DNA of 64,000 bases from contig NW_024467120.1 of assembly GCF_017591425.1 (NCBI RefSeq), positions 6,572,001-6,636,000 on the forward strand. The letters run 5' to 3'. Shown here in pieces: positions 21,241-32,189 of the stretch; the stretch's first letter is position 1, and each line of letters begins with the position of its first letter. Made by a program: the position numbers and the translations under genes. The notes below the pieces were generated by a model. The model was not told the origin of the DNA. It worked only from the letters and a program-made list of their open reading frames with translations, and did no database searches. The DNA is from Ochotona curzoniae (taxonomy: Eukaryota > Chordata > Mammalia > Lagomorpha > Ochotonidae).

Positions 21241-21395
21241 CAATCATCCACGCACTGAATCAGAATTTAATGAGCACTAAATGGGCAGCAAGTTTTATGT
21301 TAGGTCTTGGGATCAGTAAGGTGAATAAAATAGAATCCTTTTCTGCAAGAACTCTGACACGCAGACAAGGGAGCATGGCACACTAAACACTTCAA
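21240..21395 (-). repeat. LINE-2-like fragment
   Basis: TTTAATGAGCACTAAATGGGCAGCAAGTTTTATG, then GGTCTTGGGATCAGTAAGGTGAATAAAATAGAATCC resembles the antisense L2 pattern TTATTGAGCACCTACTATGTGCCAGGCACTGTGCTAGG, then GGGGATACAAAGATGAATAAGAC. Diverged. Confidence 0.5.
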
Positions 21396-21874
21396 TGTCA
21401 TGTGATAAAAGTCAAACGAAAAGCAGAAAATAGTTAAATGCAAGCTTCGCTCAACTGCTGAAAGATTTATGTACCGTGTTTTCCCCGTTCAAGTAGATTT
21501 AAAGTTAAATTTCCAATGAGTGTCTCAAATTCATTCATTTCTACTAACAGAGCTCCAAATCTCACTTGGGTATGAACCCTAGATAGTAGCTGTTTCTGCC
21601 TGAACAGCAATGAGGTTTCTCCAACAGGAGAAGGGAAGGAGCAAGGAAGAATTACATATACTATCGGATGTGTATGCTGGATCCTCAAAAATAAATAGAA
21701 ACACATCCAGAAGATTAGGGGGAAAGCATCACACACATCGCAAAGCCCAGGGCTCTGAGATAGCCTGGTCTATTAAGAGATATGCCAGATGGCTGGGTTT
21801 GCTCACATGAAGCCAAGATTGACAACAGCTATGGGTCTGGACTATGGCCATCGCAGTGGAACTAGATAATGATA
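21396..21874. other. Unique sequence, no feature recognised
   Basis: No gene or repeat was recognised; the open frames are short. Confidence 0.4.
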
Positions 21875-21970
21875 AGTGTGTTTCTTAGAGAATTTAAGTG
21901 AAATTATCAATATCAAATGCTTAACACCATCCCTGGCACACCTGGACTCTTCCAGTGCTAGCTTCTCTTC
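21875..21970 (-). repeat. MIR SINE fragment
   Basis: AATTTAAGTGAAATTATCAATATCAAATGCTTAACACCATCCCTGGCACACC fits antisense MIR (GATTAAATGAGATAAT, then GCTTAGCACAGTGCCTGGCACA). Confidence 0.55.
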
Positions 21971-22089
21971 CCCCAATTTTACCTCACACCGATTTCTTTG
22001 ACAAAGATATATATGAATTTGAATATAAATACTCTTTTTATTCATCAATATCATAGCATAAGAATGTCAGGTGTTGTGTAGGCATCTAG

Positions 22090-22368
22090 CACGCAGTAAA
22101 GGCATTGCATGAGACACTTGCATCTCTCAGTTCCTCTTCTGATTCCAGATCCCTGTGAATGAATACTGTGGGACGCAGCTGGTGATGGGGTGGCCCAAGT
22201 AGGGGTATTCCTGCTACCCATGTGGGAGAGCCAGATGGGATTCCAGGCTCTTGGTTTTGACGTGGCCCAGCCTTAACTACCAAAGCATTCTGAGAGTGAA
22301 CTTGTAGATAGAAAATTTCTGTTTCTGCCTATCTACCTCTGCTGTCTGCTTTTCAAAAACATTTTTTA
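22090..22368 (+). mobile_element. C-type SINE, old copy
   Basis: Diverged forward copy with GATCCCTGTGAATGAATACTG, CCCATGTGGGAGAGCCAGATGG and GAGTGAACTTGTAGATAGAAAATTTC. A possible target duplication is GCATCTAGCAC / ACATCTAGACAC. Confidence 0.75.
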
Positions 22369-22369
22369 A

Positions 22370-22840
22370 ACATCTAGACACTTATGTTAGGATGACCTTG
22401 GCCAGATTTCCTAGCAACCTTAAAAATACATTATTACCTAAGCTTATAATTTTCTCTTATCTTGGGTATACTTTAAAAAAGCCATAGAATTTTCTCAGAA
22501 GCCCAGAATCTTGCCTTTTTCAGAGTTTGACTTCCATGAAGTTCTGGAGTCAAAATCCCTCGCAGTCAGCCCTAGCTTCTGGCAGAGCCCCAGCATCACA
22601 GATGAGCTTGAGAGACAGCACCAGGGATTCATAAAGTGTTATCCCAATTCAGACATGGTGCCTAAATCTGCTACTAATGATTTTAAAAAATAATTGTTTA
22701 CAGTTCCTTTTGTGTTTTGAGGTAACATCCATATTCTGTGAAGTGCAGAATTTGACATTTTGAATCCAAAGAGTTCTGATGGGTTTTCAAAAATATAAAC
22801 CTCAAGTGATCCATTTTCTATTGGGCTATGGGGCTGCTCC
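22370..22840. other. Unique sequence, no feature recognised
   Basis: No gene or repeat recognised. A short open frame at 22511-22693 has no known motif. Confidence 0.4.
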
Positions 22841-23545
22841 CTCACCTGGGAAGTTGCTCCATGCTGTTTCTCAGTGTAACCCTCCTTCTGCTTTCCAGAA
22901 ACAAACACTCTTCCTATTTCTGCTACTGATGTGTTGTGTGTGTCAGGATTTTGCATTAAGTGGAAACACAATATACACTCTGCCTCTGATTTCCTTCATG
23001 GAAAATGATTTTTGTAAAAGTCATCAATATCTTAGTTCATTCTTTCTATTATTTTTTTAAAGATTTATTTTATTTTTATTGCAAAGTCAGATACACAGAG
23101 AGGAAGAGAGACAGAGAGGAAAATCTTCGCTCCGATGATTCACTCACCAAGTGGCCATAACATCCGATACTGCTCCAATCTGAACCTAGGAGTCAGGTAC
23201 CTCCTCCAGGTCTCCCACGCAGGCGCAGGGTTCCAAGATTTGGGGCCTCCCTCGACTGCTTTCCCAGGCCACAAGCAGGGAGCTGGATGGGAAGTGGGAC
23301 TGCCAGGATCAGAACGGGTGCCCATACGAGATCCTGGCAAGTGCTCAAGTTGAGGACTTTAGCCACTAAGCCACCGTGCCAGGCCCTATTCTTTCTATTG
23401 CTGACTGACATTTCATCATAGAAACATACCATGGTTTCTCTATCCATTAGCCTGTTGATGTGCATTATGTTCATTGTAACATTCCCATTCCTGAGTTATT
23501 ATGAGCAAAGCTATTATTGACATTATTGGAGAAAGTATTTTTTGG
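22840..23545 (-). mobile_element. Old L1M fragment, split by a SINE
   Basis: The left part contains TTAAGTGGAAACACAATATACACTCTGCC, and the right part contains CATTTCATCATAGAAACATACCATGG, then CTATCCATTAGCCTGTTGATGTGCATTATG. Together they follow the antisense L1M 3' pattern (AAGTGGAATCATA, TATTCCATTG, TATCCATTCATCTGTTGATGG). The SINE at 23051-23387 interrupts it. Confidence 0.55.
23051..23387 (-). mobile_element. C-type SINE nested in L1M
   Basis: Reverse-strand full-length copy with TTTTTTTAAAGATTTATTTTATTTTTATTGC and a head ending CCACCGTGCCAGGCCC. The target duplication ATTCTTTCTATT (12 bp) lies at 23039-23050 and 23388-23399. Confidence 0.94.
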
Positions 23546-23559
23546 AATTTTAAAAAATT

Positions 23560-24010
23560 TTTTAATTTTAAAATTTTAATTCTATATATTTGAGAGTCAG
23601 AGACAAAGGAAAGAGATCTTCCATTTTCTCATTCACTTCCCCAAAATATCTACAATAATAGGTCAAGCATAGACCAAGGACCAAGAATTCAAGCCAGGTT
23701 TCACAGGTGGCGGCAAGTATCCAGATACTTGAACAATCACCTGCAGCCTCTCAGGTGCGCAATTGTAGGGAACTAGAACCAGAGTGTGGCCAGGTCTGGG
23801 AAGCAGGCTCTCCGATATTGGATGCAGGCATCGTAAGCAGTGTGTTAACAGTTGTGTTAGAACAAGAGTGTGGCCAGGTCTGGGAAGCAGCCTCTCTGAT
23901 ATGGGATGCAGGCATTGTAAGCAGTGTGTTAACAAAGTGTGGCCAGGTCTGGGAACCAGCTTCTCCGATATGGGATGCAGGCATCGTAAGCAGTGTGTTA
24001 ACAACTGTGT
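23560..24010 (-). mobile_element. Old C-type SINE, expanded internally
   Basis: Reverse-strand copy starting near TATATATTTGAGAGTCAGAG, then CATTCACTTCCCCAAAATATCTAC and TCCAGATACTTGAACAATCACC. The head-side part has been amplified about threefold (23784-24010), which makes the element about 450 bases instead of about 330. Confidence 0.75.
23784..24010 (-). repeat. Three-copy tandem repeat inside a SINE
   Basis: Copies start at 23784, 23868 and 23937, each opening with GTGTGGCCAGGTCTGGGAA and ending near GCAGTGTGTTAACA. Spacing is 84 then 69 bases, because the first copy carries about 15 extra bases after GTTAACA. This explains the parallel open frames seen on both strands. Confidence 0.92.
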
Positions 24011-24074
24011 CACATTCCTGAGTGGATATGGAGAGTCATGAAGCTTGTATAGGTCTAAGTCTACATGAAACAGC

Positions 24075-24203
24075 TAGGGGCTGGCATGGCAACACAAAGG
24101 ATTTTTTTCGTGGCTTGTAATATGTTCAAGTCCTGGATGCTCTGCTTCCCATCCAGCTTCCTGTCAGTGTGTCTACAAAGGCAGCAGAAGATGGCTCAAG
24201 TGC
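24075..24203 (+). mobile_element. C-type SINE 5' fragment
   Basis: GGGGCTGGCATGGCAACACAAAGG, TTCAAGTCCTGGATGCTCTGC, TCCCATCCAGCTTCCTGTC and GAAGATGGCTCAAGTGCC match the first 40% of a diverged SINE. It then breaks into an A/G-rich stretch. Confidence 0.65.
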
Positions 24204-24480
24204 CAAAAGAAGAGAAAAGAAAAGAAAAAAACCTACAAGAACTAGCCAAACTCCTCGCACTAACTTTTAATATTTTCTATGGCCCTTACATGACCAAAGA
24301 TGATCTGATTATTGCATCTTCCAAGAATGAAGCTGAGCAAAAACTGGAACTCTTCTCGTTTCAGCCAGTAGGGGTCTGACGATCATGGTACTGATACATC
24401 CGTCTGTGAAGTCCCTTCTCCACAGCTGTGGTATCCTGAGGCTCGTGAATGAGAAGTACAGAGTTACAAGAAGAAAACAG
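24204..24480 (+). other. Unassigned stretch with short open frames
   Basis: Between a SINE fragment and the microsatellite lies sequence with two overlapping short frames, at 24065-24379 and 24385 onward. One contains ELAKLLALTFNIFYGPYMTKDD. I do not recognise it and cannot exclude a retrocopy remnant. No start context or splice evidence supports a gene. Confidence 0.3.
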
Positions 24481-24486
24481 CCAAAA

Positions 24487-24597
24487 AGGAAGGAAGAAAG
24501 GAAGGAGGGAAGGAAGGAAGGAAGGAAGGAAGGAAGGAAGGAAGGAAGGAAGGAAGGAAGGAAGGAAGGAAGGAAGGAAGGAAGGAAGAAAGAAGGA

Positions 24598-24689
<92 letters not shown>

Positions 24690-24690
24690 A
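24487..24690 (+). repeat. Bipartite (GGAA)n-(GAAA)n microsatellite
   Basis: About 27 GGAA/GAAG units (24487-24594) switch to about 24 GAAA units (24597-24690). The purine-only strand runs for over 200 bases. Frames in it encode Lys/Glu/Gly/Arg or poly-Phe/Leu/Ser artefacts. Confidence 0.97.
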
Positions 24691-24749
24691 AAGAAGGAAA
24701 TCCCTAAAATGTCCACACTATAAAACCAGTGTTAGCGCCTACATTTTGA

Positions 24750-25052
24750 TACAGTGAGCTTGGCTGCCCCCTATGCTGCTGGCACCCCACATCACAGTAC
24801 CAGTTTGTGTCCTGGATACTCCACTTCAAATCCAGCTGCATGCTGATATGCCTGGAGGACAGCAGAAAATGGCCCAGGTGCTTGGCCCTGCCACCCTAGT
24901 GGAAGAACCAGACAGGAGTCCTGACTTCAGCCTGGCTCAACTCCAGCCATTGCAACCATTTGGAAAGTGTACCAGTGGATAGAATATTAGTCGATGGCAC
25001 TCTTTTTCTGTCATTTTGCCCTTCAAATAAATAAATGAAAAATCCTTAGGGG
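24750..25052 (+). mobile_element. C-type SINE, older copy
   Basis: Forward copy with CAGTACCAGTTTGTGTCCTGG, CAGCAGAAAATGGCCCAGGTGCTTGG and CCCTTCAAATAAATAAATG. It belongs to the diverged TTCAAATAAA-tail class. Confidence 0.85.
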
Positions 25053-25264
25053 GAAAAACTGTTTATACCCACAATGGGCCATCTAGACAAAATCACCTGC
25101 CATCCATAGCCTCACAAAATGAAATGTTTGCAATTTAACTTATTGTAACAGCAATGGGTAGTAGTCCTGGAACAAAGATAATTAGAATCTTGAACTAATT
25201 TTTATCATTTTGTCAGCTTTACACCCCACTCCTCAACAACATAATTTTACTCCATTTGTTTGTG

Positions 25265-25390
25265 GCATATATTTTATTACCTGCTATATGTTAAGGCTGG
25301 GGATAGTGGAATGAGAGGACACCAGCTGTGGTAATGACAATTTCCTTCCTTCAAAGTCATGCTAGTTTGGTAACAGCGACTAAACTCTAG
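25265..25390 (-). repeat. LINE-2-like fragment
   Basis: TTATTACCTGCTATATGTTAAGGCTGGGGATAGTGGAATGAGAGGACACC resembles antisense L2 (CTACTATGTGCCAGGCACTGTGCTAGGC, then TGGGGATACA). Weak. Confidence 0.4.
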
Positions 25391-25924
25391 CACTTTATCA
25401 TAATTCTTTCTTTCCAGAGAGTGGACACATTACCTGAGTTTCATTTCCCCAAAGTGCACTTCTCAGCACTTCAATATGGTGTTTGGAGCACACTTTTTTT
25501 ATCCTATGACAGAGAGGGAAAAAAAAGTCAGAAACACGGGTTCAGCCCATCTGCCAGATATGGAAGAGAAGACGGCACACAAGAATGTTGTGCATATATG
25601 TTATGGAGAAAGAAAAAGGAAATGTCCTGGAAATGTTAAAGGATCATGCAAGCCCAGTCTTCCTGACGGTGGTCTATGACACACAGCGTATCCTCCCAGC
25701 ACAGTGGATTATGGAATTAGGGAGAGGTCTAATAGAAATGAAAAATGTTTACAGAAATTCTGTGGTCACGTCTTGCCCTCCAAAGCCCACAGTCTGAAAT
25801 AGTCTGTTTACAAGGGACCTTCCTTTTGAAACGAGTCTCCGTCTCTCTTCCTTGCTGATAAGCACTGACTAGTATGTTGGGAAGCAAAAATATTTTGCAC
25901 TAGGAGCCTCTAATCTTGAATAAA
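25391..25924. other. Unique sequence, no feature recognised
   Basis: Three overlapping 67-72-codon frames occur between 25421 and 25797, with no recognisable domain. Confidence 0.4.
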
Positions 25925-26195
25925 AGTAGGAAGCACTTAAATATACCATTGTAGTATAATACTGCATTGTCTGTCTTTGCCTTTACCTACCATGTCATGA
26001 GACATCAAAATATCAAACAGCTAAACTTGTAACTGTTAACAACAGGCTGTGTCGCTGTGATGATACAGGAGGGGAGGGAAATGACAGAAGGGGAAAATGG
26101 TGGGGGGGAGAAGGAGGGAAAAGACGAACCCCTATGCCTACAAAACTGTATTGTGGCAAATGATAATGCTTAAAAATGTAGTCTTGGGAGAACAA
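25925..26195 (+). mobile_element. LINE-1 3' UTR end, lagomorph type
   Basis: TCTTTGCCTTTACCTACC, GGAGGGGAGGGAAATGACAGAAGGGG and CCCCTATGCCTACAAAACTGTATTGTGGC form a G-rich tract followed by a CTATGCCTACAAAACTG end. This pattern is shared with the other L1 3' ends in the window. 5'-truncated and non-coding. Confidence 0.55.
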
Positions 26196-26218
26196 AAGAA
26201 ACATTTTAAATAGTAAAT

Positions 26219-26537
26219 AAGGGGTAAGTGCTTGGCATAGTGGGTAGGACCTGTTTGAGACCCCACATCCCATATCCGAGTGCCTGGTTGTATCACCTCA
26301 CTCCCAGTTCCAGCTTTCTGCTAAGATGCACCCTGGGAAACAGCCCATAATGGTTCAAGTCCATGGGTCCCTGCCACTTACACAGAAGGAGACCTAGACT
26401 GAGTTGCAAACTCCTACCTTGAGCCTGGTCCTGGTCCAGTTGCTGCAGGGAGGTGGTAAATGAACAAGCAGATGTAAAATTGCTTTGCTTCCCTCTCAAT
26501 CTCCCTTGCTTTCAAATAAAATGAGAATGAATACTTG
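26219..26537 (+). mobile_element. C-type SINE, older copy
   Basis: Forward copy with AAGTGCTTGGCATAGTGGGTAGG, CCCATATCCGAGTGCCTGG, AGTTGCTGCAGGGAGGTGG and TGCTTTCAAATAAAATGAG. Diverged. Confidence 0.8.
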
Positions 26538-26539
26538 AA

Positions 26540-27745
26540 ACTATACTAAATAAACAAAAATTTTAAAACACAAGAAAGGAAGACAAAGCAACCCAAGCCC
26601 AAAAAGGAACCCATTTGTTAACTCCTGTCTCAATAGCAATACAGAAGAATTGCTCTGCAGGTGACCCTGCTCCAGTTGTTAAGCACAGAGTACAAAGAGA
26701 AGATCTCAGAGTAGAGCCACAGGCCTTGCAGGCATCCACACAGTCTCCCTGCCCTGCCCTGGACCACTCTTCCACCAGCTTCTGTTTTGGTTGGACACCC
26801 TCCTTCCCCTCCCCCTCATCCTGGGTAGCATCTCAGGGAGGTGGCAGCAGGAGAGGGGGCAGCCGGGTCAGCCGCCTGAGGGGGTGGGATGATGAATTCA
26901 GAAACACAGAATCAGCAGAGAGATTAGGCTGTCAGCCTCCAAAGCACTTTGCTGCTGAAGAGGAGATAAGCAAGAAAAGGTGATGAGAACACTAGTCAGG
27001 CAGATGGTGTGTGAGATCTGGAGAAGACAGGAAAGGGGAGGTTGTGGGGTCCTGGAAAGAGAAAAGAAGGCTTTGAAAGAGCCAGCGGGAAGAGGAAAAG
27101 AGGTGTCAGGCAGCATGGAGGGTGAGTCTGCCTTTGACTGACTACCCAGGAGAACTCTAGGAGGCTGGGCACAGGCAGGAATACACTGGTCTTCAAGGAA
27201 AGAGCCATGCCTGGGCAGGTGTAGGAGCTGCAATATCAGGCTCATAAGGCCAGGGTCATGTTCAAGTCACAAGTCTCCTGCTTCCCTGATTGTTCTCCAG
27301 GTTGCAGTCTACCCCTTAGCCAGCCGGCTGTGAGCAATCCCAAGGAGATTCAGACAGCACCCGACATCAAGTGGATATTCCATGATCATTTACCAAAGTC
27401 AGTAGAAAGTGATTCAAAGCACCCTGTGACAGGTTCTACTCTTGTTTTCAAACCCAGTGGAGCTTAGAGAGGAAATTAAAGCCAAGTTACTACAAGTGTT
27501 TTGGAGATTTTTTCCAAACAAGGAAAAACATTAAAAAAAAAAAACTTAAGTGATTGCCCCAATAGGTAAACCAGGTTAGAAACTAGAGGGAGCATACCCC
27601 CACTTCACATTCACATTCTCTGTTCAATGTTAAAACCTTCAATGTTTTAAACAAAAATTGAGAGAAAACCAAAATCATACAAAATGACACCCTTTAAAAC
27701 AAGCTGGCAAAGACTCAACAAGTGTTTGGCCTAGCAAAAGAAGGC
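26540..27745. other. Unique, locally GC-richer sequence
   Basis: The part at about 26750-26900 is GC-rich (GGAGGTGGCAGCAGGAGAGGGGGCAGCC), but there are too few CpGs for an island. Frames up to 122 codons (26615-26983) show no domain. No exon is supported. Confidence 0.4.
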
Positions 27746-27747
27746 AT

Positions 27748-28020
27748 CAATTAAAGGGCCCTTATCCCATAGTAGAGTACCTGGATTTGATTCCCAGATC
27801 AGGCTCCTGACTCCAGCTTCCTATGAACGTAGAATGTAGAGGCAGAAGTGACAGCTCAAGTAGTGTTCCTGCCACGCATGTGGGAGGTCTGTATGGAGTT
27901 TCTGCTCCCAGTTTAGGGCATTTGGTTATTGGGTACAGGTGTTTGGAGCAGTAAACCAGTGGATAGGAACACTTAAGCACTCTCTCTTCTGGGGTTTGTG
28001 CATGTAGCCTTTCTAATCTA
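27748..28020 (+). mobile_element. C-type SINE, old copy
   Basis: Forward diverged copy with AGGGCCCTTATCCCATAGTAGAGTACC, GCTCCTGACTCCAGCTTCCTATG and AGCAGTAAACCAGTGGATAGG. It is immediately followed by another SINE. Confidence 0.75.
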
Positions 28021-28049
28021 GGTTCTCTGACATGGCTACTATATTTTAG

Positions 28050-28370
28050 CAAACTGGGGCTGTCACAATAGCATTGCAAGCCTGTGGCACCAGCATCTCA
28101 TATGGCTTTGGCTCAAGTCCTGGCTGCTCCACTTCCAAACCACCTCCCTGATAACGGCCTGGGAAAACAACAGAGGATGGCCCACTATTGTGGGTCCCTG
28201 CACCCATGTGGGGATCAGAAGAAGCTCCTGGCACCAAACTTCAGATCAGCCCAGCGCTGGCTGTTGTGGCCATTTGGGGAGTGAACCAGTGGAAGAAAGG
28301 TCTTTCCCTCTGTGTGTGTCTTTCCCTCTCTCTGTGTATCTCTGACCTTCAAGAAAAGTTAAAATCTTAA
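28050..28370 (+). mobile_element. C-type SINE, older copy
   Basis: Forward copy: GGGGCTGTCACAATAGCATTGC, GGCTCAAGTCCTGGCTGCTCC, GGGGAGTGAACCAGTGG and a pyrimidine-rich end. It joins the L1 fragment on its right. Confidence 0.85.
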
Positions 28371-28382
28371 AACACACACAAA

Positions 28383-29010
28383 AATGAGACTTCACTTCAC
28401 ATTCCTTAGAATACCTACTATGAAAAATAAATGTGAAGTGGAAAAGATCAAGGGTGGATTGTGGAAATGTTTGAACCCTTATATATATATATTTGCTGAA
28501 AGATAAGATGACTTAACCACTATGGAAAACAGTTGGTGGTTACTCAAAAACACTTAAATCTAGAATTACAATTTGATCCAAACCAACCATTTCACTTATG
28601 GTTATATATTGAAGAGAATGAACAGAAAGTACCTAAAGAAATATTTGTACACCCATATTCATAATAATCTTGTTGACAATAAGTAAAACAATTAGAAACA
28701 GCCCAAATATCCATCAGCGGATGAATGGGTAATCAACATGTGATATATTCACACAATAGAATATTATTCAGTCTTAAAAAGGAGACATTCTCACCCATGC
28801 CACAGTATGGATTAACTTTTGTGTACATTTTAGGTGAAACAAGTCAGTAACCAAAAGACAAATATTAAGGTCCCACTTAAATGCAGCAGCTCATGGTCCA
28901 CTCCATAGGTAGGCAAAGGAGAATGGTGGTTGTCAGGGACCAGTATAAAAAGAACACAGGTTCCAATTTAATAGGTACAGGATTTCAGACAAAATTCTTT
29001 TTTTTTTTAA
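28383..29010 (+). mobile_element. LINE-1 3' fragment (L1M-like), sense
   Basis: GAGACTTCACTTCACATTCC, AACCACTATGGAAAACAGTTGG, TTACAATTTGATCCAAACCAACC, GCCCAAATATCCATCAGCGG and TAGAATATTATTCAGTCTTAAAAAGG follow in order the end of ORF2 and the start of the 3' UTR of old L1. A GGAGAATGGTGGTTGTCAGGGACC block follows. Numerous stops mean no protein. Confidence 0.85.
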
Positions 29011-31595
29011 GACAAAAATAGTTTAGGGATGAATGGTGGCAAGCTTTGTATTTCAGTGTGAAGGTGCTTACTGGTGCTGAAGTACATACTTATAAGCTGT
29101 TGAGAGGTAAGCTTGCTTTTGTCTATATCACCACAATTAAAATTTGTTTTGGAAGTAGGAGAAAATACCTTCACACTGTAGAGCTGAATGTCAACTCCAA
29201 GAGGGAGCCTACATTCCATGGCTGTATCCTATAACTAGAGAGAGCCACATAAATGATTCATTCAGAGCTCTCATTGCTTCATCACACGCCTCTTCAAACT
29301 CCACTGTTGGACTTGAATTTGCTGCTTGGGTTGGGTTCCGTTGCTGCCATTTGTTGCTCTTACACATACAGAATTCCCATCTCCTGCAGCTTTTCTTCCG
29401 ATTCTAGCCTTTTTCCTACCTGCCTTAACACATCCTGTCAGTAGCAACAAGCATATGATTTTAACCTGACAGTAGTTCGGCACTTGTCTCTCTTGAGTGG
29501 TTTGGACATTTTCTCTTCTGAAAAATATCAACACTTGGCACTCACACAGCCTAAACAGAAAGCTAAGGGTAAGGATTCCAGCTATGCTTGCATCACATGC
29601 TGTATTAGCATTATGTTCATGTCCTGAAGAGTCACACATTGATTTTTCCTTGAGAAGTTCCAAGGATTGAATATCAATGAATAGACCCAGCTAAGCCTAA
29701 TTTACTAATGGATTTTTAACTTACATGGAACAAAAAACTTCAAGGGAAAACAATTTTCCATTTGTCTAAACAAATAAAGAAATGACCTTTTGTAACTAAT
29801 TGAGAAATTTTCCATAGTCCAAGGAAGTAAAAAAATATATATATATTTATTCATGAGACTTTTATTTTTAAATTACTATACAAAAAGCCTAATGGAAAGA
29901 CTTGATCTCAAAGCATGACCCCAAGTTCCTTAATATGAAATATCTGGAACTGCGGATCAAGATGAACATAATTCATTGAAATAGGGCTTACATTCTATTC
30001 TGTCATCTCTGAACACTATTGCATATTTAAAATTTTTCATTTACAGAATTAGAACAATTCAGCTATAAATATTCTAAAGCACCTTTTTCATTCCTCTTTG
30101 ATTCCCCCACCCCACCCCAATGTACTTCACCATGTATCCATTGGCACTGGAGGGGCCAGGAGTGTTTTTGGAATCTGAATCACTTGCAGAGATGGGGAAG
30201 TAAGCCCTGTTGTGACAATAAAGACACAGCTCCTAGGGATTCTTCCATGGCTCCTTCTGCGTATGCGCCTGACACTGTAATAAGAAGGAATAGGGCGAGA
30301 AGTCTCCATCCAACGGGTCTTGTATCAGACAGGACAGTAGTGAACAGAATCTGAAGTGTACCATTTCAGAAGCTTCCCTTTTAGGATACTTGTAAACATG
30401 AAAGCAGACAGCTTTGTCCTCAACAAGAGACAGCCAAGACAGGAACTGTCTCTTGGCAGTTATCAAAACCATAATGTGCCATATAGTTCCCCCTATTTGT
30501 AGGAATCACATACTTTTTTTTCAGAATTCTTGTGTTTGTTGAACACAAGCTACAGGGAAACTAAAAACACATTGCATTGCTTTAACTCTTTTAATCATCC
30601 AAACAGTAATTGAGAATGAATTTTGATGAATTATTCTAGGAGAAAGATCGGGTTATGTTTTTATCCTCTCTGCAGAAAGTGATTTTACAAAATCATTGTC
30701 ACAGTCAGAGATGAGCAAAAAGTATCTGCCAAAGAAAATGAGAAGAGGGATATTAAAGAAGGTTGTCAGATAATTTACAAAAATGTGTTGATATGTTTCT
30801 GGGCTTTGTGATATTTGTCAGCTCTTCAAAATGTTATTTATCAGATTTGTTTTATCATCATAAAGAAATAGTCTCTTCCACACTGAATTTTCAGTTACAA
30901 ATCACATATTCTTTTTCTGAAGAGAACCTCTGCATCTTAGAACTTTAGACCCCACTAAACCTAAGTCCAGCTCAACAACACACAGCCAGAATTCTCCTGT
31001 TGCAATTGACAAGCAGCTGGGCCAAGGAAGAAACTGCCCATTTTGTACTGTTATTGCTGTAAGGGGTCAACTGCTTTTTCCCTATTAAAAGTACAGCCTT
31101 GAGTTTTCTGAAAACCTTCTTCAATTTCTAGAGGTACAGATCTCAGAGCGTAACTGATCTCATCCCAACATCACCAGGGACCTAGGGCATCACCAGGGAC
31201 AGGCCTCTTTGCCTTGACCTATAGTCTGCACCAGCGCTCTTCAATCAAGCAACCTGGCACAGCTACTCTGGAAGAGTACGTGGAGCCACTTTCCCATCTG
31301 TGGTCACAATCATTGCTCTCTTCCTCCCAACTCTATTTCTAGACCCAACAAGGGCAGTACCAGTTGTTACTCTGGGGGATCAAATGTCAGATTCAGCAAA
31401 AACTGGTCAGTTTGCCTCTTCTGAGTTGGTTGGGCAAGCCTCTTCTTGGCTAGGTTGCCAGTGAAACCTGCAGACATGCTCAACACATCTGAAGCCATAC
31501 CAGTTATCTGGTTTGGCCTTGGATTCCAGTCTTTCTGAACAAAACAGTACAGATAAGTACTAAAATCACATTCAATGCAGTGGCCACATGAACAG
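29011..31595. other. Long unique stretch, no gene recognised
   Basis: About 2.6 kb with no confident repeat. A 130-codon minus frame (29271-29663) and others lack domains. AT dinucleotides occur near 29835-29850, and a short direct repeat (CATCACCAGGGAC, twice) lies at 31169-31200. Part may be intronic or hold unrecognised old repeats. Confidence 0.4.
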
Positions 31596-31599
31596 GATT

Positions 31600-31745
31600 C
31601 CTCCCCCAAGTTACAGATAAGGATACTGGACCTTAGAAAGCATGAGTGACTTTTCTAGGGATACATAACTAAGAAGTCACAGATAAGTGCTGACACCCAC
31701 ATCTTCTAGCCTGAGACTGTGCTCTTGACACTAAGCTCCTTTGTG
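31600..31745 (+). repeat. MIR SINE
   Basis: CCCAAGTTACAGATAAGGATACTGGACCTTAGAAAGC, then ATACATAACTAAGAAGTCACAG and TGAGACTGTGCTCTTGAC follow the MIR 3' half (TTACAGATGAGGAAACTGAGGC, CAGCTAGTAAGTGGCAGAG, GTGCTC). Confidence 0.75.
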
Positions 31746-32185
31746 TGCCCTCAACCCACCGAAGTACAGAGCACTGGCTGTAAGGGTTTGACCAGGAGAC
31801 AGTGCTATTACATGCAGCAATTCTGTAGTGAGTTTGTGGGTTTTCAAAAGATTCAAGGCTGTACATTTAATATGGAACAAGCAGCTGACACCTTACACCA
31901 ATAACAGTACAAAATGGGTAATTTCTTCCCTGACCTGGTTGCTTGTCATCGAGAGGGAATCAAGCAGGTAGCATCCTCATGCTTCTCTGTTTCAAATAAT
32001 TGTCAATACCATAAACAGAGCGGCAAAGTATCTCTTTTTTTCTTACCTTTGAAAACCTTGGTACACAAACATACCAAAAATGCAATTAAAGCTGTGGTTC
32101 ACCTACATTGCAAATTAAGAAGTGATGCCAATAGTTAATACACAAGGTGGATCTGGAGGCAGTATGGTATAAAGGGAAGATGATC
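31746..32185. other. Unique sequence, no feature recognised
   Basis: No gene or repeat was recognised between the MIR and the MLT1 LTR. Confidence 0.4.
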
Positions 32186-32189
32186 TAAT

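Noticed and set aside
24309..24757. Frames encoding Lys/Glu/Gly/Arg or Phe/Leu/Ser runs
   Set aside because: They are translations of the GGAA/GAAA microsatellite.
26750..26900. GC-rich stretch as a CpG island promoter
   Set aside because: G and C content is raised but CpGs are few and no transcription start context is visible.
29271..29663. 130-codon minus-strand frame
   Set aside because: No recognisable domain, and a competing frame on the other strand.
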